A stretch of 64,000 bases of DNA from Curtobacterium sp. GC_Cur_3 (GTDB taxonomy: Bacteria > Actinomycetota > Actinomycetes > Actinomycetales > Microbacteriaceae), in contig NZ_JALNUI010000002.1 of assembly GCF_026544205.1 (NCBI RefSeq), positions 1 through 64,000 on the forward strand. Reading direction: 5' to 3'. The notes beneath the pieces are model-generated. The model saw only the letters and a list, made by a program, of their open reading frames with translations. It was not told the origin of the DNA and ran no database searches. The translations under genes were made by a program, and so were the position numbers. Shown piece after piece: positions 36,830 through 45,957 of the stretch. Position 1 is the stretch's first letter, and each line of letters starts with the position of its first letter.

Positions 36830-37001
36830 CGTCCGGCGGTCGGCCCGTCACCGCTGAGCGCACCCACCCAACCCAGGTCACGCCCACGGCGAACAGGGGC
36901 GAACCGGAGGGGGAGCGCTGGTTACTCTCGAAGTACTTGGCCGGACTCACACGAGACCGGCACAGCTGTCGGCTCCGATCGCAGGGGCCAAGGGAGAGCA
37001 C

Positions 37002-39524
37002 ATGTTCGAGAGATTCACCGACCGGGCCCGTCGTGTTGTCGTCCTCGCTCAAGAAGAAGCGAAGATGCTCAACCACAACTACATCGGGACCGAGCACATC
37101 CTCCTCGGCCTGATCCACGAGGGCGAGGGTGTCGCTGCCAAGGCGCTCGAGTCGCTCGGCATCTCGCTCGATGCCGTCCGTGAGCAGGTCCAGGACATCA
37201 TCGGCCAGGGCCAGCAGCAGCCGACCGGGCACATCCCGTTCACGCCGCGCGCCAAGAAGGTGCTCGAGCTGTCCCTGCGCGAGGCGCTGCAGCTCGGCCA
37301 CAACTACATCGGCACGGAGCACATCCTGCTCGGCCTGATCCGCGAGGGCGAGGGTGTCGCAGCCCAGGTCCTCGTGAAGCTCGGCGCCGACCTGAACCGG
37401 GTGCGCCAGCAGGTCATCCAGCTCCTGTCCGGCTACCAGGGCAAGGAAGCGGTCGCCGTCGGCGGCGAGCAGCAGCAGAACGCGCAGCAGGGTTCGCAGG
37501 TCCTCGACCAGTTCGGTCGGAACCTCACCCAGGCCGCGCGCGACGGCAAGCTCGACCCCGTCATCGGGCGCGAGAAGGAGATGGAGCGGGTCATGCAGAT
37601 CCTCTCCCGTCGCTCCAAGAACAACCCCGTCCTGATCGGTGAGCCCGGCGTCGGCAAGACCGCCGTCGTCGAGGGCCTCGCCCAGGCGATCGTCAAGGGC
37701 GACGTGCCCGAGACGCTGAAGGACAAGCAGCTCTACTCGCTCGACCTCGGTTCGCTCATCGCCGGGTCCCGCTACCGCGGTGACTTCGAGGAGCGCCTGA
37801 AGAAGGTCACGAAGGAGATCCGCACCCGCGGCGACATCATCGTCTTCATCGACGAGATCCACACGCTCGTCGGTGCCGGTGCTGCCGAGGGCGCGATCGA
37901 CGCCGCGTCGATCCTCAAGCCGCTGCTCGCTCGTGGCGAGCTCCAGACCATCGGTGCCACCACGCTCGACGAGTACCGCAAGCACTTCGAGAAGGACGCA
38001 GCACTCGAGCGTCGCTTCCAGTCGGTGCAGGTCAACGAGCCGTCGCTGCCCCACACGATCAACATCCTCAAGGGCCTCCGCGACAAGTACGAGGCGTTCC
38101 ACAAGGTGTCCATCACCGACGGGGCGATCGTCTCCGCGGCGAACCTGGCGGACCGCTACGTGCAGGACCGCTTCCTGCCCGACAAGGCCATCGACCTGAT
38201 CGACGAGGCCGGCGCACGCCTGCGTCTGTCGATCCTGTCGGCGCCGCCGGAGCTCCGCGAGTTCGACGAGAAGATCTCGACGGTCCGCGGGTCGAAGGAA
38301 GCCGCCATCGAGGAGCAGGACTTCGAGAAGGCCGCGTCGCTCCGCGACGAGGAGAAGAAGCTCCTCGGCGAGCGTCTCCGCCTCGAGAAGCAGTGGCGTG
38401 CCGGTGACGTTGCCGCATCCGGCACCGTCGACGAGGGCATCATCGCCGAGGTCCTGGCGCAGGCCACGGGCATCCCGGTGTTCAAGCTCACGGAAGAGGA
38501 GACCTCGCGTCTCGTCTTCATGGAGAAGGCCCTGCACCAGCGCGTCATCGGTCAGGAAGAGGCCATCTCGGCCCTGTCCAAGACCATCCGCCGCACCCGC
38601 GCCGGCCTCAAGGACCCGAACCGCCCCTCGGGCTCGTTCATCTTCGCCGGCCCCACGGGTGTCGGCAAGACCGAGCTCGCCAAGGCGCTCGCCGAGTTCC
38701 TGTTCGACGACGAGGGCGCACTGATCTCCCTCGACATGTCGGAGTTCGGCGAGAAGCACACCGTCTCCCGCCTGTTCGGTGCCCCTCCCGGGTTCGTCGG
38801 GTTCGAGGAGGGTGGCCAGCTCACCGAGAAGGTGCGCCGCAAGCCGTTCTCCGTGGTCCTCTTCGACGAGATCGAGAAGGCCCACCCGGACATCTTCAAC
38901 TCGCTGCTGCAGGTCCTCGAAGAGGGTCGTCTGACCGATGGTCAGGGCCGCGTGGTCGACTTCAAGAACACCGTCATCATCATGACCACGAACCTCGGTT
39001 CGCAGGGCATCGCCGGTGGCCCGGTGGGCTTCCAGGTCGAGGGTGACTCGGGCGTCGGCTACGACCGCATGCGCTCGAAGGTGAACGAGGAGTTGAAGAA
39101 GCACTTCAAGCCGGAGTTCCTGAACCGCGTCGACGACACGATCGTGTTCCCGCAGCTGTCGCAGCCCGAGCTGCTGCAGATCGTGGACCTGTTCGTGAAG
39201 CGTCTGTCGGACCGCATGCTGGACCGCGACATGACCGTCGAGCTGACGGTCCCCGCCAAGGAGCAGCTCATCAAGGTCGGGTTCGACCCCGCCCTCGGTG
39301 CTCGCCCCCTGCGTCGCGCCATGCAGCACGAGGTCGAGGACCAGCTGTCCGAGCACATCCTGCAGGGTGAGCTCACGGCTGGCGACCACGTGAAGGTCGA
39401 CTTCCGCGAGGGCAAGTTCGAGTTCGAGACCGGGCGCCAGCCGGGTCGCGAAGAGGTCCTCGCCGGTGCCGCTGCAGTGGAGTCCGGAACGGACGCCGCC
39501 CCGCAGGGCGAGATCGAGTCCTAG
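37002..39524 (+). CDS. clpC: ATP-dependent Clp protease ATP-binding subunit ClpC
   Basis: An 840-aa Hsp100 unfoldase: two N-terminal Clp repeats ([13 protein letters not shown], twice, residues 25–140), D1 with Walker A GEPGVGKT (about 210) and Walker B VFIDEIH, a UVR-containing middle region ([16 protein letters not shown] near 430), and D2 with [14 protein letters not shown]. It feeds substrates to ClpP. AGGGAG precedes the ATG. The upstream 170 bp contains a direct repeat GGCGAAC (36888 region) that could be part of a ClgR-type or stress promoter, but no consensus site is convincing. Confidence 0.97.
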   Translation: MFERFTDRARRVVVLAQEEAKMLNHNYIGTEHILLGLIHEGEGVAAKALESLGISLDAVREQVQDIIGQGQQQPTGHIPFTPRAKKVLELSLREALQLGHNYIGTEHILLGLIREGEGVAAQVLVKLGADLNRVRQQVIQLLSGYQGKEAVAVGGEQQQNAQQGSQVLDQFGRNLTQAARDGKLDPVIGREKEMERVMQILSRRSKNNPVLIGEPGVGKTAVVEGLAQAIVKGDVPETLKDKQLYSLDLGSLIAGSRYRGDFEERLKKVTKEIRTRGDIIVFIDEIHTLVGAGAAEGAIDAASILKPLLARGELQTIGATTLDEYRKHFEKDAALERRFQSVQVNEPSLPHTINILKGLRDKYEAFHKVSITDGAIVSAANLADRYVQDRFLPDKAIDLIDEAGARLRLSILSAPPELREFDEKISTVRGSKEAAIEEQDFEKAASLRDEEKKLLGERLRLEKQWRAGDVAASGTVDEGIIAEVLAQATGIPVFKLTEEETSRLVFMEKALHQRVIGQEEAISALSKTIRRTRAGLKDPNRPSGSFIFAGPTGVGKTELAKALAEFLFDDEGALISLDMSEFGEKHTVSRLFGAPPGFVGFEEGGQLTEKVRRKPFSVVLFDEIEKAHPDIFNSLLQVLEEGRLTDGQGRVVDFKNTVIIMTTNLGSQGIAGGPVGFQVEGDSGVGYDRMRSKVNEELKKHFKPEFLNRVDDTIVFPQLSQPELLQIVDLFVKRLSDRMLDRDMTVELTVPAKEQLIKVGFDPALGARPLRRAMQHEVEDQLSEHILQGELTAGDHVKVDFREGKFEFETGRQPGREEVLAGAAAVESGTDAAPQGEIES

Positions 39525-39533
39525 GAGCCACAC

Positions 39534-39585
39534 CAGACAGACGGGAGGCCCGGTGCCAGCTGGCACCGGGCCTCCCGTCTGTCTG
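39534..39585. terminator. 52-bp perfect palindrome, terminator of clpC
   Basis: The two 26-nt halves are exact reverse complements with no spacer (centre CAGCTG at 39557–39562). The right arm ends in CTGTCTG with few Ts. It lies between convergent clpC and the SRPBCC gene and would stop transcription from both sides. Confidence 0.85.
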
Positions 39586-39616
39586 CGCTCACGTCATGTG
39601 ACGCGAGCCGGCCTGA

Positions 39617-40069
39617 TCAGGCCTGGACGTCACCGCGCCAGCCGTCGGCCGTGGGGGCCGCTTCGACGCGCTCCTTGTAGTTCTGCAGGTCCTTCTTGAC
39701 GGCGTGGCTGCCGACGCCGACCGCGGAGCCGAGCTTCTCGAGGATGCCCGAGGGCTGCCAGTCGATCTGCACGGTGACACGGGTCTCGGCGTCCCCGAGC
39801 TTGTGGAACGTGACGACGCCTGCGTGGTCGGTCTCGCCGTCCTTCACGGTCCAGGCGACACGCTCGTCCGGGTGCTGCTCGGTGATGATCGCGCGGAACT
39901 GACGCTCCTGGCCCGCGACCTTGACGGTCCAGTCGGTGGTGGTGTCGTCGACCTGGACGATCTTCTCGACCTCGTCGAGGAAGGTGGGGAACTCCTCGAA
40001 GCGAGTCCACTGGTCGTAGGCGGCGCGAACGGGGACGTTGACGTCGACGGTCTCGATGATCTGGGGCAT
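39617..40069 (-). CDS. SRPBCC (START/Bet v 1-like) family protein
   Basis: A 150-aa protein of the polyketide-cyclase/coenzyme Q-binding COQ10 type: IIETVDVNVPVRAAYDQWTRFEEFPTF at the start, VAWTVKDGETDHAGVVTFHKL in the middle and a C-terminal helix. These proteins bind small hydrophobic ligands; ligand unknown. AAGGAG 7 nt before the ATG defines the start and rejects longer frames. Divergent from argA. Confidence 0.9.
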   Translation of the reverse strand: MPQIIETVDVNVPVRAAYDQWTRFEEFPTFLDEVEKIVQVDDTTTDWTVKVAGQERQFRAIITEQHPDERVAWTVKDGETDHAGVVTFHKLGDAETRVTVQIDWQPSGILEKLGSAVGVGSHAVKKDLQNYKERVEAAPTADGWRGDVQA

Positions 40070-40245
40070 TGGAACTCCTTGAGCTTCTTGTCTCGTCGTC
40101 TTGCCCTGCCGAACGTAGGCCGACGGCCTGGACGCGGGCCTCGATGATGTCCCCCGGGCGCACCCGTGCCGTCTGCTCGCTGCTCTGGACGCACGGGTGC
40201 CGTTGCTGTCGGCCCGGCCTGCCGGCCCGCCGTAGGGTGGTGCGG

Positions 40246-40788
40246 ATGACTGACCACGGGAAGCACGCGTTCGACGTCCGAGACGACCACGGCATCCTGG
40301 TCCGACCCGCACTCGCGTCGGACGTGCCGCACATCCAGCGGCTCATCGCCCCCTACGTGGACCGGCGGATCCTGCTCGGCAAGGAGAACGTCGCCCTGTA
40401 CGGCTCGATCCAGCAGTTCCGGATCGCCGAGGGCCCCGACGGGACGCCCATCGGATGCGGTGCCCTCGCGGTGTTCTGGGACGACATCGCCGAGGTGCGG
40501 ACGCTCGCCCTCGACGGGGACTGGATCCACAAGCGTGTGGGACACCGGATGCTCGAGGCGCTCGAGCACGATGCACGCGAACTCGGGGTCGCGCGGATCT
40601 TCTGCCTGACGTTCGAGGTGGAGTTCTTCGCGAAGCACGGGTACCTCGAGATCGGGGAGCAGGTCGTCGACCCCGACGTCTACGCCGAGCTCGTGCGGTC
40701 GTCGGACGAGGGCGTCGCGGAGTTCCTCGACCTCGCCCGGGTGAAGCCGAACACGCTCGGCAACACCCGCATGCTGAAGATCCTCTGA
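40246..40788 (+). CDS. argA: GNAT amino-acid N-acetyltransferase (ArgA-like)
   Basis: A 180-aa GNAT enzyme matching the short actinobacterial N-acetylglutamate synthase. VRPALASDVPHIQRLI begins the fold, EVRTLALDGDWIHKRVGHRML carries the acetyl-CoA loop, and the C-terminal segment DEGVAEFLDLARVKPNTLGN is diagnostic of this branch. It would acetylate glutamate at the entry to arginine synthesis. The ATG follows TAGGGT (40233–40238) by 7 nt, so the message is probably leaderless. Confidence 0.88.
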   Translation: MTDHGKHAFDVRDDHGILVRPALASDVPHIQRLIAPYVDRRILLGKENVALYGSIQQFRIAEGPDGTPIGCGALAVFWDDIAEVRTLALDGDWIHKRVGHRMLEALEHDARELGVARIFCLTFEVEFFAKHGYLEIGEQVVDPDVYAELVRSSDEGVAEFLDLARVKPNTLGNTRMLKIL

Positions 40789-40852
40789 CGGGTTCTCCCG
40801 GCGCCCGGCGGGGTTCCGCCCTGTGCTGCGCGCGGTTGTCTAGCCTGTGCGC

Positions 40853-41548
40853 ATGTCGTCGCTCCGTCACCCCGTCGGCCCCGAGAAGCCGGTCATCTAC
40901 TGGCGCCGTCGTCTGGCGGTCATCGCTGCGATCGTGATCGTGGTGGTCGTCATCGTGCTGATCGTCGTGGGGCGCGGGACCGGGGCTCCGGCGGCTGGTC
41001 CGTCGGCGTCTGGTTCGCCGTCCGCGGGTGCGTCTTCTGCTTCGTCCGGGTCCGGGTCCGGTTCCGGGTCCGGGTCCGTGTCCGGGACGTCCGGGTCTGG
41101 CGCTGCCGGGACCCCGGCGCCGTCCGCCAGCGCCGCCGCTGACGGGGCCGCTTGCACCGACGACCAGATCACGCTGACGCCCGTCCTCGACAAGAGCACC
41201 TACGGGCCGACCGAGGACCCGAAGATCGCGATGTCGATCGAGAACACCGGGTCGAACGCCTGCAGCATGGACCTCGGCTCGGCGCAGCAGGTCCTGACGA
41301 TCAGCTCCGGCCAGGAGCAGTACTGGTCGTCGAAGGACTGCCAGACCGGCGGGACGAACCAGGACGTCACGATCAAGGCCGGGCAGACCCTGACCACGCC
41401 GGCCATCGCGTGGGACCGCACCCGGTCGTCGAAGGACACCTGCGACGCCGCACGCCCGGCCGTGACCGCCGGTGGGGCCAGCTACCACCTGGACGTCGCG
41501 GTGGGGGAGCTGCAGGCGAAGGCGTCGAAGCAGTTCATCCTGAACTGA
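40853..41548 (+). CDS. Membrane-anchored extracytoplasmic protein with Ser/Gly linker
   Basis: A 231-aa protein: basic N-terminus, one transmembrane helix (VIAAIVIVVVVIVLIVVG), a Ser/Gly/Ala/Pro-rich linker (about 45–100, with GSGSGSGS), and a soluble domain (105–231) with four Cys and a beta-sandwich look (TYGPTEDPKIAMSIENTGSNAC; FILN end), similar to DUF4232-like or Ig-like extracellular domains. TAGCCT (40841–40846) lies 6 nt before the ATG at 40853, indicating a leaderless start. Function unknown. Confidence 0.8.
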   Translation: MSSLRHPVGPEKPVIYWRRRLAVIAAIVIVVVVIVLIVVGRGTGAPAAGPSASGSPSAGASSASSGSGSGSGSGSVSGTSGSGAAGTPAPSASAAADGAACTDDQITLTPVLDKSTYGPTEDPKIAMSIENTGSNACSMDLGSAQQVLTISSGQEQYWSSKDCQTGGTNQDVTIKAGQTLTTPAIAWDRTRSSKDTCDAARPAVTAGGASYHLDVAVGELQAKASKQFILN

Positions 41549-41571
41549 GGGCGCGGGGCGCTGGGCTCGGG

Positions 41572-42000
41572 CTACCCGAACGCCGGGGTCTCGGCTCGGC
41601 ACCGCACCGGCTTGCCAGCGGGACCGTGCTCCTCGGCGATGACCTTCTGGCCGTCGAGCAGGATGCGGCAGGTGGCGCTCCGGGCCGCCGGGGGCGTCGC
41701 CCGGACGGAGGCCGGGTCCTTCGCGAGGACGATGGACTCGTGGGTCCAGGTGGCCGTGCCGCCGTTGGCAGCGCCGGGGCGGGTGGCGGCCTTCGCGATC
41801 GTGCGGATCGTCGCTGCATCGCCGCGCTGCTCGGCACCGAGGTAGCGCACGTCGTGCAGGGTGCTGGCGTCAGGGGCGTCGACACTGACTTCGTAGGTGA
41901 CAGCCCAGGCGTCGCCGACCTGCTGGTGGAGCTGCGCGCAGCCCGTCAGGGTGAGGGTGACCACGGCGAGGCTGGCGACTGCTGCAAGCGTTCTGTGCAT
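41572..42000 (-). CDS. Lipoprotein, unknown function
   Basis: A 142-aa lipoprotein. The signal sequence ends in the lipobox LTGC, with the acylated Cys at about residue 21; the mature part is a small domain with two Cys that could pair. It is convergent with the membrane protein at 40853. The upstream 116 bp contains an 18-bp palindrome and separates it from the cold-shock gene. No family recognised. Confidence 0.8.
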   Translation of the reverse strand: MHRTLAAVASLAVVTLTLTGCAQLHQQVGDAWAVTYEVSVDAPDASTLHDVRYLGAEQRGDAATIRTIAKAATRPGAANGGTATWTHESIVLAKDPASVRATPPAARSATCRILLDGQKVIAEEHGPAGKPVRCRAETPAFG

Positions 42001-42028
42001 GAAAACACAATCGCGGCCGGCCGATCGA

Positions 42029-42046
42029 ACTTCGTCATGACGAAGT
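42029..42046. repeat. 18-bp perfect palindrome
   Basis: ACTTCGTCATGACGAAGT lies between the lipoprotein start and the cold-shock gene stop (both minus strand). Flanking bases (CGATCGA and ATCGATCG; distal GCGG segments) extend the symmetry imperfectly. It could be the csp terminator or an operator for the lipoprotein. Confidence 0.7.
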
Positions 42047-42116
42047 ATCGATCGAGTCCGACCGCGGTCGTGTTCGAGGTCAGCCGACCGGATGACGGTC
42101 AGCGTTCCTCAGGGGT

Positions 42117-42323
42117 TCAGCCGATGACGGTGATGTTCTCCGCCTGCGGGCCCTTGCGGCCCTCGGTGATCTCGAACTCCACCTTCTGGTTCTCCTCGAG
42201 GCCGCGGTAGCCGCTGCCCGAGATCGCCGAGAAGTGCGCGAAGACGTCGGCGCTCTGGTCGTCCGGGGCGATGAACCCGAAGCCCTTTTCGTTGTTAAAC
42301 CACTTGACGGTTCCAGTTGCCAT
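42117..42323 (-). CDS. cspA: Cold-shock protein (CspA family)
   Basis: A 68-aa OB-fold nucleic-acid chaperone. RNP1 [10 protein letters not shown] and RNP2 VFAHFSAI are present. AAGGAA precedes the ATG. The gap of about 280 bp upstream to the divergent sseB-like gene could hold a long 5' UTR of the type that regulates csp genes, but I see no decisive structure there. Confidence 0.97.
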   Translation of the reverse strand: MATGTVKWFNNEKGFGFIAPDDQSADVFAHFSAISGSGYRGLEENQKVEFEITEGRKGPQAENITVIG

Positions 42324-42604
42324 GATGGCGTTTCCTTAACTGTTCTTGCTTTCCATCGCGGTATGACACGCAGACGGAGCCTGGTCGTATGTCGACGAGG
42401 GTGATGCGCCACGCGGGCAGGTGCCGGCGGGACGGGTTCGGGGTCAGACCCGGAGGCCAGTGACCCGTGAGTCCGGTTGAGGGGCATTGCACCTCGTCCA
42501 GACGTTGGGCGCCGCCGAAGCGGTTTCACCAACCTAGCGCGTCTGGAGCGCCAGGACCAGACGAAGTCGCCGTGATCGTCCAAAATCTGGTGAACTTGGT
42601 GGTG

Positions 42605-42988
42605 ATGGCAGACAAGGAACAGCGCTTCCGGAGCGAACAGCTCGAGGAAGCCCTCGCACAGCAGGATGTCGCCGCGGTCGCGTTCGCGCTGCGGAACGAC
42701 ATCGTGATCGTCCCCCGGCTCGTCACCGGCAAGAAGGACATGCAGGTGCGTGTCTTCGGGCGGGAGAGCTCGGAGAAGCGCATCCTGCTGCTGTTCTCGT
42801 CGGCCGATGCCTACACCGCGATGGTCCCCGACGAGAAGGTCCGGCAGGTCATGGTCTACGACGCCGAGCGGCTCGAGGAGTTCCTCGCCGCCCACCTCGA
42901 CTCGCTCGAGGGCGTCTTCTTCGACATCGCCGGCCCGAACACGATGCAGTCGGACCCCGTGGACCTGCTGGCCGCATTGCGCGCCTGA
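42605..42988 (+). CDS. SseB-family protein
   Basis: A 127-aa protein with the SseB N-terminal domain pattern: LEEALAQQDVAAVAFALRNDIVIVP, then RVFGRESSEKRILLLFSSADAYTAM and a C-terminal DPVDLLAALRA. The ATG at 42605 is chosen; GTG codons upstream could extend it by about 11 residues. Named after a type-III secretion regulator, the family is widespread in actinobacteria without a known role. Convergent with radA. Confidence 0.8.
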   Translation: MADKEQRFRSEQLEEALAQQDVAAVAFALRNDIVIVPRLVTGKKDMQVRVFGRESSEKRILLLFSSADAYTAMVPDEKVRQVMVYDAERLEEFLAAHLDSLEGVFFDIAGPNTMQSDPVDLLAALRA

Positions 42989-43004
42989 GGTCGGCCCACC
43001 CGGG

Positions 43005-44366
43005 TCAGAACGCGGCGTCGAGCTCGCGTTCGCGGACGGACTTCGTCATCGAGAACGCGACGCGGAGTGCTTCGCGCAGGTGTTCGGCGTCTGCGCCGAG
43101 GACGGTCGAGAAGCCAAGGCGCCGGGCCTCGCTGGCGCGTTGCTTCGCCCCGGTGGCCTGTCGGATCTCGCCGGCGAGGCTGATCTCGCCGATGGCCGCG
43201 AGGGTGTGCGGGTAGGGGCGGTCCCGCGCAGCACTGGCGAGCGCGAGCACGATGGCCAGGTCGGCGCCCGGCTCGGTGATCTTGATGCCACCTACGGTGG
43301 AGACGTACACGTCGGCATCGGAGAGCTTGATGCCCGCGCGGCGCTCGAGGACCGCGAGCAGCATGGCCACGCGAGACGAGTCGACCCCGTTCACGACCCG
43401 GCGCGGTTGCGGCGCCGAACTCGGGACGACGAGGGCCTGGATCTCGACGGGGAGCGCACGACGGCCCTCCATCGCGACGGTGATGCACGTGCCCGACACG
43501 GGAGCGCCGTTGCGGGACATGAACAGGCCGCTCGGGTCGGGGACCTCGTGGATGCCGTCGCCGGCCATGTCGAAGCAGCCGACCTCGTCGGTGGGGCCGA
43601 AACGGTTCTTCAGGGCCCGGACGAAGCGGAGTGCGGTCTGCCGGTCACCCTCGAAGTGGCAGACGACGTCGACGAGGTGCTCGAGCAGGCGGGGGCCCGC
43701 GATGCTGCCGTCCTTCGTGACGTGGCCGACGATGAGGACCGGCAGGTTGCGCTGTTTGGCTTCGCGGATCAGCGTCGATGCGACTTCGCGGACCTGGGAC
43801 GTGCCACCCGCGATGCCGTCGATCGAGGCCGACGAGATCGTCTGCACCGAGTCGGCGATGAGCAGGTCGGGCTGCACCTGGTCGATCTGCCCGAGGATGA
43901 CTCCGAGGTCGACCTCGCTCGCGAGGTAGAGGTCGTCGTGCATCGCCCCGGTGCGCTCAGCACGGAGGCGGACCTGGTCGACCGATTCCTCGGCGCTGAC
44001 GTAGAGGACGCGCTTGCCCATGGCAGCTGCGCGCGAGGCGACCTCCAGCAGGAGTGTCGACTTGCCGACCCCCGGCTCCCCGCTCAGCAGGACGGCGGCG
44101 CCGGGGACGATCCCGCCGCCGAGCACGCGGTCGAACTCGCCGATGCCGGTCTGCCAGCGCGGGACGGCGCCGACGCGGGCCTGCGTGATGGGCTGCGCGA
44201 TGCGGGTGCCGGTGACGGCGATGGCGTTGGTGCCGCGGGCGCTGGCCGTGGTGGCGGAGGTGTCCTCCACCGTTCCCCACGACTGGCACTCACCGCAGCG
44301 GCCGACCCACTTGATCGTGGTCCACCCGCACTCGGAGCAGCGGAACGTGGACTGGGGGCGGGCCAT
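43005..44366 (-). CDS. radA: DNA repair protein RadA
   Basis: A 453-aa RecA-like branch-migration ATPase. An N-terminal zinc finger (CSECGWTTIKWVGRCGECQ), Walker A GEPGVGKST, the RadA-specific ALKNRFGPTDEVG motif and a C-terminal Lon-protease-like domain are all present. The ATG follows TAACCT (minus strand, 44378–44373) by 6 nt. It processes recombination intermediates. Nine bp separate it from the upstream GDSL hydrolase gene. Confidence 0.96.
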   Translation of the reverse strand: MARPQSTFRCSECGWTTIKWVGRCGECQSWGTVEDTSATTASARGTNAIAVTGTRIAQPITQARVGAVPRWQTGIGEFDRVLGGGIVPGAAVLLSGEPGVGKSTLLLEVASRAAAMGKRVLYVSAEESVDQVRLRAERTGAMHDDLYLASEVDLGVILGQIDQVQPDLLIADSVQTISSASIDGIAGGTSQVREVASTLIREAKQRNLPVLIVGHVTKDGSIAGPRLLEHLVDVVCHFEGDRQTALRFVRALKNRFGPTDEVGCFDMAGDGIHEVPDPSGLFMSRNGAPVSGTCITVAMEGRRALPVEIQALVVPSSAPQPRRVVNGVDSSRVAMLLAVLERRAGIKLSDADVYVSTVGGIKITEPGADLAIVLALASAARDRPYPHTLAAIGEISLAGEIRQATGAKQRASEARRLGFSTVLGADAEHLREALRVAFSMTKSVRERELDAAF

Positions 44367-44375
44367 GCGACGAGG

Positions 44376-45398
44376 TTAGGCCCGGCCGCCGACATCACCC
44401 GACTGCTTGGACGGGGCGTCGGGGGCGTCGGCGTCAGTCTGTTCGGAGGCGCTGTCGACCGGTTCGTCGGGCTCCTGCTGCGTGGGGACCGACCCGGTCA
44501 TCCGCTGTCGGAGGCGCTCGACGGGACCGGCCTGGTGGGCGTGCTCGAGGTCGTCGGCGCCGTCGGTGTCCTGCTCCGCGCGGGCGTTCGCGACAGCACC
44601 GGCTTCGCGACCGAGCTCCTCGGCCTCCCTCGCGGAGAGGTAGTGCCGGATCGCGGCGACGGTGTCCACGCGGGCGTCGATCGCGGGCTCGAAAGCGCTG
44701 GCCCAGACCTCGTACCCACGGTCGTTCGGGTGGAACAGGTCCCCGTAGGTGTTGAAGAACGTGCGACGGATGCCCACGCGCTTGGTGATGGCGTGCAGCG
44801 GAGCGACGGTGAGGCCGAGTTCGTCGGCGACGCGGTGGATGATCTCGTTCGCGACGGCGACCTTGCGCTCGCGGTCCGGCGAGAACATGCACGGCAGCTC
44901 GGCCACCACCGCGTGGGAGGGAACAGCGCCGTAGATCGCGCGGATGTTGCGCTCGAACTTGTCCGGGTGGAAGTCGGCGATGTCGTTCGCGCCGATCGAC
45001 ACCGTGCAGACGTCGGGCGTGAAGTGCTGCAGCTTCGGCAGCTGGTCACGCTTCGCACCCCAGGTCGTCGCTCCGGACACACTGAGGTTGACGACCCGGA
45101 CGGTCATGCGCGAGCGGTGCCGGACCCGTCGGGCGAGCAGGCCGACGTACCCGCGGGACGGGACCGTCGCACCGACGCCCTGCGCCGCGGAGTCACCGAT
45201 CGCGAGGTACGTGATCTGCCCTTCGTGGTGGAGCCGCTCGCGCCACCAGTCCGCGTGGATGGGCAGCATCTCGACCACCCGTTGTGAGGCTGCTCGCTGT
45301 CCCTTGACCCCGGCCCGGGCGCCCATGGCTGCACCACCGGCGACCACGAGGCCACCGCCGACGGAGGAGATCAGTGCGATGAGGGTGCGCGTCTTCAT
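44376..45398 (-). CDS. SGNH/GDSL hydrolase
   Basis: A 340-aa exported or membrane-anchored esterase. A hydrophobic N-terminus (LIALISSVGGGLVVAGGAAMG) is followed by the SGNH core: AIGDSAAQGVG (catalytic Ser near residue 68), the Gly and Asn blocks (SVSGATTWG; SIGANDIADF), and the Asp/His pair in NDRGYEVWA-like sequence. An acidic low-complexity tail fills the last 80 residues. The ATG follows TAGCGT (45411–45406) by 7 nt. Substrate unknown; lipid or polysaccharide ester hydrolysis is usual. Confidence 0.88.
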   Translation of the reverse strand: MKTRTLIALISSVGGGLVVAGGAAMGARAGVKGQRAASQRVVEMLPIHADWWRERLHHEGQITYLAIGDSAAQGVGATVPSRGYVGLLARRVRHRSRMTVRVVNLSVSGATTWGAKRDQLPKLQHFTPDVCTVSIGANDIADFHPDKFERNIRAIYGAVPSHAVVAELPCMFSPDRERKVAVANEIIHRVADELGLTVAPLHAITKRVGIRRTFFNTYGDLFHPNDRGYEVWASAFEPAIDARVDTVAAIRHYLSAREAEELGREAGAVANARAEQDTDGADDLEHAHQAGPVERLRQRMTGSVPTQQEPDEPVDSASEQTDADAPDAPSKQSGDVGGRA

Positions 45399-45540
45399 GT
45401 CCAGGACGCTACGCCCGCGGGACTCGTCGGATCAGCGGGGACGCTGGGTCTGTGGAGAGGCCGTGCAGCCAGCCACCTGTGGAGGGTGAGGCGTCCTGCG
45501 GTGTCGCCGGGGGCCTCCCGGATCGTGTAAACTCTCTCCC

Positions 45541-45630
45541 GGTACCGTGTCCGAGCGGCCGAAGGATCATGTCTCGAAAACATGTGTGGGGGCAACTCCA
45601 CCGTGGGTTCAAATCCCACCGGTACCGCCA
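45541..45630 (+). tRNA. tRNA-Ser (CGA) with encoded CCA
   Basis: Class-II tRNA: acceptor GGTACCG pairs perfectly with CGGTACC, anticodon loop CTCGAAA gives CGA, variable arm of about 17 nt, T-arm GTGGGTTCAAATCCCAC, discriminator G, then CCA (45628–45630). A TAAACT -10 box (45528–45533) lies 7 nt upstream. The accessory region begins directly after it. Confidence 0.96.
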
Positions 45631-45686
45631 CAGGGGGCGTTTACGGAACTGAGCGTCACTGCTTACGAAACTAAAAACCCCTGATG

Positions 45687-45719
45687 AGAGGCCCCCAGAT
45701 TGCTCTGGGGGCCTCTTTT
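45687..45719 (+). terminator. Intrinsic terminator after tRNA-Ser
   Basis: AGAGGCCCCCAG (45687–45698) and CTGGGGGCCTCT (45705–45716) form a 12-bp stem with a 6-nt loop and a TTTT tail. From here to 45957 I see no gene. Confidence 0.9.
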
Positions 45720-45957
45720 CGTTGTGCGGGGAGCGGTCTGGGGTGAACCGGTTGGCGGCATCGTGCGTTTGCTCGTGCCTGCGGGAGCGTCTTCTCGACG
45801 CTCGCACCGATGCATCGGAGGCCGCTCACGACGGCTGGGGCGGGCGCTCGTTCGCCGCGCTGGCGTTCCTTGAGAGCGAAGTTTCGATGCACAGTGGCGT
45901 CGCTCTGCGTCTCTGACTGATACTCGGTTACGTGGGAAACTTCGAGGGGCCTTTGAA

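Noticed and set aside
36885..36975. ClgR or HspR/HAIR operator upstream of clpC
   Set aside because: A direct GGCGAAC repeat is visible, but neither the ClgR nor the HAIR consensus is matched closely enough.
36537..39566. 1009-codon open frame antisense to clpC
   Set aside because: The plus strand encodes an intact ClpC with all motifs; the antisense reading is low-complexity and arises from codon bias.
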